Source: Synergistaceae bacterium
GTDB lineage: Bacteria; Synergistota; Synergistia; Synergistales; Aminobacteriaceae
Assembly: GCA_009784305.1 (NCBI GenBank)
Contig: WRBZ01000033.1
Location: forward strand, 1 to 8,286
Reading direction: 5' to 3'
Length of the DNA: 8,286 bases
This document shows positions 1-7,237 of this stretch, piece by piece. How positions within the stretch are numbered: the stretch's first letter is position 1; each line of letters opens with the position of its first letter. Both the position numbers and the translations under genes were made by a program. The notes under the pieces are model-generated. The model made no database searches, was not told the origin of the DNA, and saw nothing but the letters and a program-made list of their open reading frames with translations.

Positions 1-69
1 CAGATTTGCTTTGCACCTTCCAAGCCTTGAGCCCTCTCCCGCAGCAGGAATTAAGACTGCGAACATCAT
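1..69 (-). CDS. Nucleotidyltransferase (IspD/MobA-like NTP transferase), N-terminal fragment
   Basis: The minus strand opens a reading frame at 69 that runs off the left edge after 23 codons. It encodes MMFAVLIPAAGEG followed by SRLGRCKANL. The hydrophobic beta strand plus A-A-G-x-G-x-R-x-G and a lysine five residues after that arginine is the nucleotide-binding P-loop-like signature of the NTP transferase fold (IspD, MobA/MocA, GlmU and sugar nucleotidylyltransferases). The start is supported by AAAGGA at 82-77, seven bases upstream. A second ATG follows directly at 66-64. IspD usually has Pro-Lys-Gln at the end of this motif, whereas here it is Arg-Cys-Lys-Ala, which leans towards a MobA/MocA-like or divergent IspD protein. 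With only 23 residues the substrate cannot be named. The gene is divergent from the binding-protein gene. Confidence 0.7.
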   Translation of the reverse strand, partial: MMFAVLIPAAGEGSRLGRCKANL

Positions 70-98
70 TTTACATTCCTTTCTTTATCGAACATCAT
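60..98. repeat. 10-bp direct repeat CGAACATCAT, two copies
   Basis: CGAACATCAT occurs perfectly at 60-69 and at 89-98, with start points 29 bp apart. The left copy covers the start codons of the minus-strand gene and the right copy lies just upstream. Read on the minus strand, the right copy would start a ten-codon ORF (MMFDKERNVK) whose TGA at 68-66 overlaps the ATG of the nucleotidyltransferase. That ORF has no visible ribosome-binding site, so duplication or chance is as likely as a leader peptide. Confidence 0.45.
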
Positions 99-227
99 AA
101 AAAAACCATAATTTATGATGACGAAATATGATAAAATTCTAAATTGCGATGCTACAAAGCAAGCAAAAAATCGACATCAAATAGTTTATATTATGTTTGA
201 TAATTTTTTAACAGGGAGGGAGTATTT
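70..227. promoter_or_regulatory. Divergent AT-rich intergenic region with short repeats
   Basis: This 158-base gap must carry the promoters for the minus-strand nucleotidyltransferase and the plus-strand binding protein. It is strongly AT-rich. On the plus side there are several -10-like boxes (TATTAT at 189-194, TGATAAT at 198-204) and a TCGACA at 171-176, but no pair has good 16-18 base spacing, so I do not assign a plus promoter. On the minus strand TTGTAG, an 18-base spacer and TATCAT give a weak sigma70-like candidate around 156-127. A 9-bp inverted repeat and a 10-bp direct repeat are listed separately and could be regulator sites. Confidence 0.5.
93..120. repeat. 9-bp inverted repeat in divergent region
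   Basis: CATCATAAA at 93-101 is matched by its exact reverse complement TTTATGATG at 112-120, with a 10-base spacer. Arm centres are about 19 bp apart, near two helical turns, a common layout for a dimeric repressor operator. The left arm shares CATCAT with the direct repeat at 60-69 and 89-98, so the ATGATG half-site appears three times here. Regulator identity is unknown. There is no T-run after the right arm, so it does not look like a terminator. Confidence 0.4.
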
Positions 228-974
228 ATGAAAAAATTGGCGTTAGTTTTAGCAGTGTTCTTTATGTTTTTATTTGTTAGCTCAGCTTCAGCAGGCCTTA
301 TGGAAAAGAATGTATTTATTGTCGGGACGGAATCGACCTATCCACCATATGAGTCAAGAAACGAACAGGGGGACCTTATTGGTTTTGATATTGACTTGAT
401 GGAGGTAATCGCTGGAAAACTGGGAAAAAAGGTTGAATGGCAGGATATAGCTTTTGATGCTCTTATTCCCACCCTGATGGCGAAACGCATAGATATCATA
501 ATCGCTGGGATGAGCATTACGGAAGAGCGTGCACAGAGGGTTGCTTTTACTAAGCCATACGAGATATCTGTAAGTGCGTTTATAACGAAAGTAGATTCTG
601 ATATAAAAGATATCGAAGCTTTAAAGGGAAAGTCCGTTGCTACGCAAATAGGAACTGTACAGGAAACTTATGCCCATGCGATAGAAGGAGTGACGGTAAG
701 GACATTCCAGAAGTTTGACGACTGTGCCCGCGAAGTTCTTCTTGGCCGCGTAGACGCAGCTTTAATGGATATTCCGGTCGCAAGAGAGTTCGTTAACCAA
801 AGAGATTTTACCGGTAAATTAAAAATTGCTTTTGAGCAGATAATAACTGAAGGAGGAAAAGCCATAGCCCTCCACTTAAGTGACAGTGATGTTGCGGAAG
901 CAATAAGCAAAATAATTGATGAACTTGAAGAAAGCGGAGAAATGCAAAAGCTTCGTGACAAGTGGGGAATGTGA
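228..974 (+). CDS. Periplasmic amino-acid ABC transporter substrate-binding protein
   Basis: The 248-residue product is a family 3 extracellular solute-binding protein (SBP_bac_3) that should capture a polar amino acid and deliver it to an ABC permease. Residues 1-22 form a Sec signal peptide: MKK, a hydrophobic core, then Ala-Ser-Ala with cleavage likely before Gly23. There is no lipobox cysteine, so it should be a free periplasmic protein in a diderm cell. The mature part has the expected order: YPPYE near 38-42, GFDIDLM at 52-58, the Arg104-V-A-F-T-x-P-Y segment (104-111) that supplies the ligand-carboxylate arginine, the GTVQE loop (142-146), and Asp181 placed like the ligand-amine aspartate. 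Length is normal for the family. GGGAGGG at 214-220, seven bases before ATG, fixes the start. No permease or ATPase gene is next to it, so its transporter partner is unknown. Confidence 0.93.
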   Translation: MKKLALVLAVFFMFLFVSSASAGLMEKNVFIVGTESTYPPYESRNEQGDLIGFDIDLMEVIAGKLGKKVEWQDIAFDALIPTLMAKRIDIIIAGMSITEERAQRVAFTKPYEISVSAFITKVDSDIKDIEALKGKSVATQIGTVQETYAHAIEGVTVRTFQKFDDCAREVLLGRVDAALMDIPVAREFVNQRDFTGKLKIAFEQIITEGGKAIALHLSDSDVAEAISKIIDELEESGEMQKLRDKWGM

Positions 975-983
975 TCAATAACT

Positions 984-1012
984 TTGTTCATCTGTAATGA
1001 TAATGCTATAAT
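984..1012 (+). promoter_or_regulatory. Extended -10 sigma70-type promoter for the malQ-glgP-glgA-glgC block
   Basis: TATAAT at 1007-1012 matches the -10 consensus fully and is preceded by TG-C (1004-1006), the extended -10 element. TTGTTC at 984-989 is a weak -35 with exactly 17 bases of spacing. Transcription would start near 1019, leaving a leader of only about 18 bases before the malQ ATG. No operator or riboswitch fits in this leader, so control by a leader structure is unlikely. No terminator separates the preceding binding-protein gene, so read-through from it is also possible. Confidence 0.65.
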
Positions 1013-1036
1013 TGCGGGTGAGAAGAGAGTTCGTTA

Positions 1037-2533
1037 ATGAGGAAAGCTGGAGTTTTACTTCACATTTCATCTTTACCGTCTCGTTGGGGCATTGGCGATT
1101 TTGGGCAGGAATCTTTACGTTTCGCCTCATTTTTAAATAAAGCGGGGGTAAGTATTTGGCAGATATTGCCTATAACTCCAACTGAGGAAATAACGGGGAA
1201 TTCTCCATATAGTCCTGCATCAGCTTTTGCCGGAAATTTTCTTTATATAAGCCCTGAACTCTTAGTTGACTCGGGCTTACTGGAGAAGAATGACCCGGAC
1301 ATCGTTGCTCCACCGGCTTTTTCGAAAGAAATAGTAGATTTCCCTAAGGTAAGGGTTTTCAAACAAAAATTACTGCGTAAAGCTTTTGAACGGTTTAAGA
1401 ATAAAGGCGATTTCAAGGATTATGAACTATTTATCGAGCAAAATCAGTATTGGGTTGAACCTTGGTCTTTCTTCACTGCTTTAAAAAAGGCTAAAAATGG
1501 TAAGCCTTGGTATGAATGGGATAATGGATTAAAATTCAGAACTCACGAAGCTTTGCATCAAGCTTGGCTGAGCCATCAGAATGAAATAGAATATGAAAGG
1601 TTTGTCCAATTCGTCTTTTTTCAGCAGGTAAAAGAATTTCGGAAGGAACTTAATGAACTTGAGATTGAGCTTGTGGGCGATGTACCTATTTACACCACGC
1701 TCGACAGCGCAGATGTTTGGGTAAAACCGAATCTTTTTCAATTGGATGAGGATTTATTACCAACTTCAGTAGCTGGAGTGCCTCCAGACTATTTCAGCGA
1801 AACCGGGCAGCTTTGGGGGAATCCGCTGTATAATTGGAATACCATGAAAGAAGATGGTTTTTCCTGGTGGATGTCTCGTTTAAGACACTCTCTTTTACTG
1901 TTCGACTTTTTAAGAATTGATCATTTCCGCGGACTTGTAGGTTATTGGTCAGTTCCTTCTGATGAAGCAACGGCAATAAATGGCTCTTGGCAGGAAGTTC
2001 CACAAGAGTTTTTTACAACGCTTCGTACAGAATTTCCTGACGGCCCGTTTTGGGCTGAGAATTTGGGAATAATTACTGAGGATGTAGTTTCAACTATGAG
2101 AGACATGAAATTTCCTGGCATGTTGATTTTGCAATTTGCCTGGAGCGATACTCCAAGCAATAGTTATGCTCCGCATAACCATACAGGTGATAATGTGATA
2201 TATACCGGTACGCATGATAACAACACCACGCTGGGATGGTATATAAACGATGTGACAAAAGAGGAAAAAATCATTATTTCGGATTACATAGGAAAGAATA
2301 TCAACAAAGATAACATATGTGAAGAATTGATCCGTTTAGCTTTATCTTCGGTTGCAGATTATGCTGTAGTTCCAATGCAGGATTTTTTGAAACTTGGAAG
2401 TGAATCAAGATTTAATAAACCATCAACACCTTCGGGCAACTGGAATTGGAGAATGCTGCCGGAAATGGCAAATGAAGCTCTTGCTAAAGAAATTTTTAAA
2501 AAAGTAGAAATATATGGAAGGAGCCGTGCTTAA
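1037..2533 (+). CDS. malQ: 4-alpha-glucanotransferase (amylomaltase), GH77
   Basis: This 498-residue cytoplasmic enzyme transfers alpha-1,4-glucan segments between malto-oligosaccharides, releasing glucose and producing longer chains that phosphorylase can use. The N-terminus carries the GH77 opening (GVLLHISSLPS, 5-15) and the PYSPASAFAGN block (57-67). The catalytic residues are visible at family positions: nucleophile Asp295 in RIDHF, acid/base Glu341 in AENLG, and the transition-state Asp394 in GTHDNNT. Length is that of compact bacterial amylomaltases such as the Thermus enzyme, without the long N-terminal extension of the Escherichia protein. The start follows a purine-rich but weak site (GAGAAGAGAG, 1020-1029). 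It ends three bases before glgP, so the two are certainly cotranscribed and probably translationally coupled. Its likely role here is recycling short glucans left by GlgP. Confidence 0.96.
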   Translation: MRKAGVLLHISSLPSRWGIGDFGQESLRFASFLNKAGVSIWQILPITPTEEITGNSPYSPASAFAGNFLYISPELLVDSGLLEKNDPDIVAPPAFSKEIVDFPKVRVFKQKLLRKAFERFKNKGDFKDYELFIEQNQYWVEPWSFFTALKKAKNGKPWYEWDNGLKFRTHEALHQAWLSHQNEIEYERFVQFVFFQQVKEFRKELNELEIELVGDVPIYTTLDSADVWVKPNLFQLDEDLLPTSVAGVPPDYFSETGQLWGNPLYNWNTMKEDGFSWWMSRLRHSLLLFDFLRIDHFRGLVGYWSVPSDEATAINGSWQEVPQEFFTTLRTEFPDGPFWAENLGIITEDVVSTMRDMKFPGMLILQFAWSDTPSNSYAPHNHTGDNVIYTGTHDNNTTLGWYINDVTKEEKIIISDYIGKNINKDNICEELIRLALSSVADYAVVPMQDFLKLGSESRFNKPSTPSGNWNWRMLPEMANEALAKEIFKKVEIYGRSRA

Positions 2534-2536
2534 AGT

Positions 2537-4282
2537 ATGGTACAAAAGTTGAATCTAAAAAGTGATCTTGGGAATTCCCTTCGCTCCATTATGGAGCGTG
2601 ATCCTGCATTTCGCTCTGTTGCGTACTTTTCAATGGAGATTGGGTTGAGAGAGTCTATACCTACGTACTCAGGCGGGCTTGGAGTATTGGCGGGCGACAT
2701 ACTAAAAAGTGCGGGAGACCTTGGGGTTCCAATGGTTGCAATAACCCTGCTGTATAAAAAAGGCTATTTTATCCAATCTTTTGACCAAAATGGCTGGCAA
2801 CAGGAGAAACCTACCCAATGGAATCCTGCGCGTGAACTAACCCAGCTTCCTAATAGAGTATCTATTACTTTACAGGGAAGAGAAATCCAGTTGTCGGTTT
2901 GGTGTTATGAATATATTGGGCTTACAGGATTTCCGCTGCCTATTTACTTCCTTGATTCCGACATTGAACCGAATCACCCTGATGACAGAAAGCTTACATG
3001 GCATCTTTATGGAGGAGATGACCGCTACAGACTTTTACAGGAATTCATACTCGGAGTCGGCGGATTAAGAATGCTCAGGGATCTTGGATATGGCAATATT
3101 GAAACTTATCACTTAAATGAAGGACATGCGGGATTCCTGACTCTTGAACTCATGCGGGAAATGGGATATTACGATGTCGATAAAATACGCGATAAAGTAG
3201 TTTTCACGACACATACTCCCGTCCCGGCAGGGCATGACTCTTTCAGCTTTGGCCTTATAGAAAGCGTATTTCCGAAAGACGCGCTCGATACTATACATAG
3301 GATGATGCCGGACAAAAGCCACGTTGATATGACATATTTAGGGCTGAATTTCAGCCGTTATGTAAATGGCGTGGCGAAAAAGCATGCAGAAGTGTCAAAT
3401 AAAATGTTTAATATGGATACAGTTGACTGGGTTACTAATGGAGTTCATCCTGGCACCTGGATAAGCCCGGGAATGCGCCAGCTTTTCAATACCTGGATAC
3501 CCGGATGGGAAATTGATCCTACGCGGCTTGTAATGGTTCTTTCTATTCCTCATAAGAAGATATGGGATGCGCATCAGGCTTCTAAAATGCGTCTTTTTGC
3601 CCGTGTTCTTGAGGTTACTGGCCGTCAGCTTGATCCAAATGTATTGACTCTGGGTTTTGCGAGACGGGCTGCCACATATAAGCGCGCTGACCTCCTTTTC
3701 TCAGATATGAAAAGGTTTAAGGAAGTTCTTGAAACAGGTAAAGTTCAATTTTTGTTTGCCGGCAAAGCTCACCCGAAGGACGATGGAGGTAAGAAGCTTC
3801 TTCAGAGAATAATTCAGGTCTCGAAGGAAATTGGCAAGGAAATTCCAATTGTTTTTATTGAGAACTATAATATGGACATAGCCTCTCTCCTCGTTCAGGG
3901 GGTTGACGTATGGCTTAATAATCCTATCCGCCCGAGAGAAGCTTCCGGTACAAGCGGAATGAAATGTACATTCAACGGAATAATGAATTTTTCAGTACTC
4001 GATGGCTGGTGGATCGAAGGTTGGATCGAAGGTGTCACAGGCTGGTCAATAGGCCCTGAACCAAGTGAAGACGATCTTATTAACTATGATGAATCTCAGG
4101 ATGCGGTAGATTTGTACAATAAGCTTGAGAAAAAAATAATCCCGACTTATTATAACAATCGTGAAAAATGGATTGAGATGATGCAATATACGATTGCCTT
4201 AAATGCGAGTTTTTTCAACACAGCAAGGGTTGTTAGAGAGTATTGCGAAAAAGCTTATAACGTAGATTTCAGAGGCGTATAA
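2537..4282 (+). CDS. glgP: Alpha-glucan (glycogen/maltodextrin) phosphorylase, short form, GT35
   Basis: This 581-residue PLP enzyme cleaves terminal alpha-1,4 glucose from glycogen or maltodextrin with phosphate, giving glucose-1-phosphate. Family marks include YFSMEIGL (30-37), TYSGGLGVLAGD (43-54), NEGHAGF (194-200), TTHTPVPAGHD (224-234), GFARRAATYKR (373-383, phosphate and PLP-phosphate contacts) and EASGTSGMK (468-476), where Lys476 is the Schiff-base lysine. The residue after it is Cys, where many homologues have Ala. It belongs to the compact alpha-glucan phosphorylase group, much shorter than the 800-plus-residue glycogen phosphorylases and lacking an N-terminal extension domain. The ATG is three bases after the malQ stop; its likely ribosome site is GAAGGAG (2518-2524) inside malQ, 12 bases upstream. 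Residues 492-499 are a doubled WIEG encoded by a perfect 12-bp tandem repeat. The choice between glgP and malP as symbol rests on the neighbouring glgA and glgC. Confidence 0.93.
   Translation: MVQKLNLKSDLGNSLRSIMERDPAFRSVAYFSMEIGLRESIPTYSGGLGVLAGDILKSAGDLGVPMVAITLLYKKGYFIQSFDQNGWQQEKPTQWNPARELTQLPNRVSITLQGREIQLSVWCYEYIGLTGFPLPIYFLDSDIEPNHPDDRKLTWHLYGGDDRYRLLQEFILGVGGLRMLRDLGYGNIETYHLNEGHAGFLTLELMREMGYYDVDKIRDKVVFTTHTPVPAGHDSFSFGLIESVFPKDALDTIHRMMPDKSHVDMTYLGLNFSRYVNGVAKKHAEVSNKMFNMDTVDWVTNGVHPGTWISPGMRQLFNTWIPGWEIDPTRLVMVLSIPHKKIWDAHQASKMRLFARVLEVTGRQLDPNVLTLGFARRAATYKRADLLFSDMKRFKEVLETGKVQFLFAGKAHPKDDGGKKLLQRIIQVSKEIGKEIPIVFIENYNMDIASLLVQGVDVWLNNPIRPREASGTSGMKCTFNGIMNFSVLDGWWIEGWIEGVTGWSIGPEPSEDDLINYDESQDAVDLYNKLEKKIIPTYYNNREKWIEMMQYTIALNASFFNTARVVREYCEKAYNVDFRGV
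4010..4033 (+). repeat. Perfect in-frame 12-bp tandem repeat inside glgP
   Basis: TGGATCGAAGGT occurs twice back to back (4010-4021 and 4022-4033) and encodes Trp-Ile-Glu-Gly twice, residues 492-499, shortly after the PLP-lysine segment. The frame is preserved. Both copies use identical codons, consistent with recent slippage or duplication. From memory, some relatives have a similar WWIEG-x-IEG-V-T-G-W segment, so the peptide pattern may be ancestral and the DNA identity partly chance. Confidence 0.75.
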
Positions 4283-4310
4283 AAAGACAGTGAAAAAGTA
4301 ATAGAAAGAT

Positions 4311-4328
4311 TGTAGGGCGGCACTCCCG
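4311..4328 (+). repeat. Degenerate GGGCGGCA intergenic element upstream of glgA
   Basis: TGTAGGGCGGCACTCCCG lies in the 80-base gap between glgP and glgA. Its first part repeats, with one missing A, the TGTAAGGGCGGCA at 7233-7245 that begins the hairpin after glgC. Here only a three-pair GGG/CCC stem is possible, so it should not stop transcription. It looks like a decayed copy of the same intergenic palindrome, but two copies are too few to define a family. Confidence 0.35.
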
Positions 4329-4346
4329 TTAATTGCATGTTACAAT

Positions 4347-4354
4347 AAAAGGAG
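4347..4354 (+). promoter_or_regulatory. Ribosome-binding site that sets the glgA GTG start
   Basis: AAAAGGAG lies eight bases before GTG at 4363. It is the only strong site in the glgP-glgA gap. It favours GTG over the in-frame TTG at 4333, which has no site in front of it and would place this sequence inside the coding region. Confidence 0.85.
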
Positions 4355-4362
4355 TGGGTTCT

Positions 4363-5859
4363 GTGGCAACAAAAAAGACAAGTGAATCAAAAGAAAAAAA
4401 CGTAAAAAAGATTCTCTATGTATCTTCAGAGATTGCGCCATTTTCAAAGATTGGAGGTCTTGGAGATGTCGTGGGTTCTCTGCCTGCAGCGATTTGCAAA
4501 GCAGGAGCTGATGTTCGAGTATTAACGCCGGCATATGGCGCCGCAAATGGCAAAGGAGGAGTTCTGGATACTGTACGCAGTTTAAAAAACAGCCTGCGTA
4601 AAGTTACTTTGCCTGTAGTAGTTGCTTTAGGCGGTATTCCTGTTTATTGCACTATATATGAAACGGAAATTGACGGGGTTATAACGTGGTTTATCGAGTG
4701 CCCTGATTTTTTTTCGGAAACTATATATCCGTTTAGTGTTGATTCTTATTCTATACGCCCATTTATTCTGCTTAGCTTGGCCGCGCTTGAGCTTTATCGA
4801 GCGGTAAAATGGGTTCCGGACGTTTTTCATTGCCATGACTGGCCAACGGCAATTTTGCCCATCGCACTGGAATGGCATAATCACTATTCACAACTTTATA
4901 ATCATTCGAAAAGCGTTTTTACAATTCACAATCTTGCACATCAGGGAGTTTTTAAACCTGAAGATTTTTTTTATCAGACAGGAATAGATAAGAATTGTTT
5001 TAATCCAAACGGCATAGAGTTTTACAATAGCATAAACTTACTAAAAGGGGCTATTATTGCATGTAAAAGCATTACGACAGTCAGCCCGAATTATGCTTCT
5101 GAAATTCAAACCTACGAAGGCGGTGTGGGTTTGGATGGTGTCCTAAGAACACATTCCGCTAAACTTACCGGCATCCTTAACGGGATTGATGTGGATTATT
5201 GGAATCCTGAAACTGACAAAAGCATCGTTTCCCCGTATTCTGCTGATGATTTATCGGGCAAGAGGATAAACCGCAGTGAACTTATCAAAAAGTGTTCTTG
5301 GGAAGATGACGATAGGCCGCTTGTCGTCTGCGTAAGCCGCCTTGTAGAACAAAAAGGCTTTGATCTCATATTACCCGTAATACCGCGTTTGGCTGAAAGC
5401 GGAGCGAGGTTTATTTTTCTTGGGTCAGGTAGTTCAAATATTGAAGATGGATTGTCATACGCCCAACAAATACATTTAGATGAAATAAAGTTTTTTAAGG
5501 GTTACGATGAAGAACTTGCCCACCTCATTTATTCCGGCGGTGATATGTTTTTAATGCCATCTTTATTTGAACCCTGCGGGCTTTCTCAAATGATTTCCAT
5601 GCGTTATGGAACAGTACCTATTGCCCGGGCAGTCGGCGGTTTGGCTGATACTGTAATTGATGTTGATTCCGGTAACTCGAGCAACGGGTTTCTATTTCAT
5701 TATTACGCTCAGGATTCAATGATGAGAGCGATTGCGCGCGCAATTGATTTTTTTGCTGATAATGCTAAATGGGTGGAATTGATGAAGCGTGGTATGTTGA
5801 CAGATTTTACGTGGAACAGATCTGCTTTGTCATATTTGGATATCTATAATAGAATTTAG
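4363..5859 (+). CDS. glgA: Glycogen synthase (ADP-glucose), GT5
   Basis: This 498-residue enzyme adds glucose from ADP-glucose to the non-reducing end of an alpha-1,4-glucan. After about 14 polar, lysine-rich residues the first Rossmann domain starts with KILYVSSEIAPFSKIGGLGDVVGSLP (16-41); Lys29 in SKIGG is the ADP-glucose-binding lysine, and the motif reads KIGGLGDV instead of the usual KTGGLADV. Further marks are HCHDWPT (156-162), FTIHNLAHQG (186-195), SPNYA (241-245), NGID (273-276), VSRLVEQKGFDL (324-335) and SLFEPCGLSQM (400-410), with Glu403 as the conserved catalytic-site glutamate, then GGLADTV (425-431). I chose GTG at 4363 for its ribosome site; an in-frame TTG at 4333 would add ten residues. 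The gap after glgP is 80 bases without a terminator, so it is likely in the same transcript. Confidence 0.94.
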   Translation: MATKKTSESKEKNVKKILYVSSEIAPFSKIGGLGDVVGSLPAAICKAGADVRVLTPAYGAANGKGGVLDTVRSLKNSLRKVTLPVVVALGGIPVYCTIYETEIDGVITWFIECPDFFSETIYPFSVDSYSIRPFILLSLAALELYRAVKWVPDVFHCHDWPTAILPIALEWHNHYSQLYNHSKSVFTIHNLAHQGVFKPEDFFYQTGIDKNCFNPNGIEFYNSINLLKGAIIACKSITTVSPNYASEIQTYEGGVGLDGVLRTHSAKLTGILNGIDVDYWNPETDKSIVSPYSADDLSGKRINRSELIKKCSWEDDDRPLVVCVSRLVEQKGFDLILPVIPRLAESGARFIFLGSGSSNIEDGLSYAQQIHLDEIKFFKGYDEELAHLIYSGGDMFLMPSLFEPCGLSQMISMRYGTVPIARAVGGLADTVIDVDSGNSSNGFLFHYYAQDSMMRAIARAIDFFADNAKWVELMKRGMLTDFTWNRSALSYLDIYNRI

Positions 5860-5876
5860 GAAGGGAAGGTAAATTC

Positions 5877-7205
5877 ATGGGCAGCAATAGAAAAAAAAGA
5901 GTACTTGGCATTGTTTTAGCCGGAGGAAAAGGAGAGCGCCTTATGCCGCTCACAAAGTACCGCGCAAAACCGGCAGTTCATTTCGCTGCAAAATTCAGGA
6001 TAGTTGACTTTGCCCTTTCCAACCTAGTTAACAGCGGCATATTTTCAATTTATGTGCTTGTGCAGTTTAAGAGTCAATCTCTCAATGAACATATCGAACG
6101 TGCCTGGCAGTTCAGCGGCGCGCTTCGCGGGAGGGACTATTTCACAACCTTGGTTCCTGCTCAAATGTGGCAGGGAGAGCATTGGTTTCAGGGAACAGCG
6201 GATGCGGTTTATCAAAATTTGCATTTGATTTCCCTTTACCGCGCGGACCAAGTTTGCATTTTTGCAGCGGATCATATATATAAAATGGATGTCAGCCAGA
6301 TGATGGAATACCATTATGCAAAACAGGCGGATGTTACAGTTGCGGCTAATGTTGTGCCCGCCTCGGAAGCTTCTCAGTTTGGATGCATAAAAACTGATGA
6401 CAACGGCCGTATAATAGAATTTGTGGAAAAACCGACTATCCCTCCGGAGATACCCGGAAAACCGGGGTTTTGTTATGTATCAATGGGGAATTATGTCTTT
6501 GAGAGGGTAATACTAGAAGATTCTTTGGTTGCAGACGCGCAGCAACCAACCAGTCACGATTTCGGGAGAGATATTATTCCAGGGCTTATATCACAAAATG
6601 CCCACGTTTACGCTTATGATTTCTCCACAAACCATCTCCCCCATTTTGATTATGAATCTGAAAAGATAAGTCACTGGCGTGTTGATAAACCTTATTGGAG
6701 AGATGTCGGAACTATAAAATCCTATTGGCAGGCTCACATGGAGCTTTTGTCCGTTGACTCTGAGATGACGCTTTATAACCCTCTTTGGCCTATAAGGACA
6801 GTTTCCTTTGCCGACCCGCCATCTTATTCTTATCCTGCGGAAGGAAACGCCTGCATTGTTGACCAGGTTATTCAGGCTGAAGGAAGCCGAATACTTGGAG
6901 CTGAAGTACAAAAGTCCGTGTTGTCGCGCAATTGCGTTATATTGCCCGGATCGAAGGTAGAGGAAAGCATAATAGGGCAGGGGGTCGTTGTCGGGAAAAA
7001 CTGCCATATCAAAAAAGCTATTATTGATTCTTATAACATAATTCCTGAAGGGACAATAATAGGAGAGGATCTTGAGGAAGATGCAAAAAGGTATACAATT
7101 GATACTGCATCAGGAATCATAGTTATAGGTATGCCTAAGATCCGATATCAAAAGGATATTGATGAAAAAACACTTGACAGCTTTTCCTGGTCATCTTTCA
7201 GTTAA
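5877..7205 (+). CDS. glgC: Glucose-1-phosphate adenylyltransferase (ADP-glucose pyrophosphorylase)
   Basis: This 442-residue enzyme makes ADP-glucose and pyrophosphate from glucose-1-phosphate and ATP, the committed and regulated step of bacterial glycogen synthesis. The N-terminal nucleotidyltransferase domain has LAGGKGERL (14-22), RAKPAV (29-34), GTADAVYQN (106-114), AADHIYKMD (130-138) with Asp132 as the catalytic aspartate, and FVEKP (182-186) with Lys185 as the glucose-1-phosphate lysine. SHDFGRDIIP (226-235) and YWRDVGT (273-279) complete the fold, followed by a left-handed beta-helix domain from about 320. The sequence closely follows the Escherichia type, and Lys39, the fructose-1,6-bisphosphate site residue there, is kept at the same number, so allosteric activation is plausible. 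The HFGGKFR segment reads HFAAKFR here. GGAAGGGAAGG (5859-5869) lies seven bases before ATG, 17 bases after glgA. Confidence 0.96.
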   Translation: MGSNRKKRVLGIVLAGGKGERLMPLTKYRAKPAVHFAAKFRIVDFALSNLVNSGIFSIYVLVQFKSQSLNEHIERAWQFSGALRGRDYFTTLVPAQMWQGEHWFQGTADAVYQNLHLISLYRADQVCIFAADHIYKMDVSQMMEYHYAKQADVTVAANVVPASEASQFGCIKTDDNGRIIEFVEKPTIPPEIPGKPGFCYVSMGNYVFERVILEDSLVADAQQPTSHDFGRDIIPGLISQNAHVYAYDFSTNHLPHFDYESEKISHWRVDKPYWRDVGTIKSYWQAHMELLSVDSEMTLYNPLWPIRTVSFADPPSYSYPAEGNACIVDQVIQAEGSRILGAEVQKSVLSRNCVILPGSKVEESIIGQGVVVGKNCHIKKAIIDSYNIIPEGTIIGEDLEEDAKRYTIDTASGIIVIGMPKIRYQKDIDEKTLDSFSWSSFS

Positions 7206-7237
7206 ACTGTATGGCAGCATTGGTTAATAAACTGTAA

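Noticed and set aside
668..991. 107-codon open frame on the minus strand opposite the binding-protein gene
   Set aside because: It is antisense to a well-supported gene; its serine- and isoleucine-rich sequence is a by-product of the sense codons.
4311..4346. Terminator or separate promoter between glgP and glgA
   Set aside because: Only a three-pair stem without a T-run is possible, and the TACAAT at 4341-4346 has no matching -35.
6591..7007. 138-codon open frame on the minus strand opposite glgC
   Set aside because: It lies fully inside the strongly conserved glgC gene, shows no recognisable domain and has low-complexity shadow composition.
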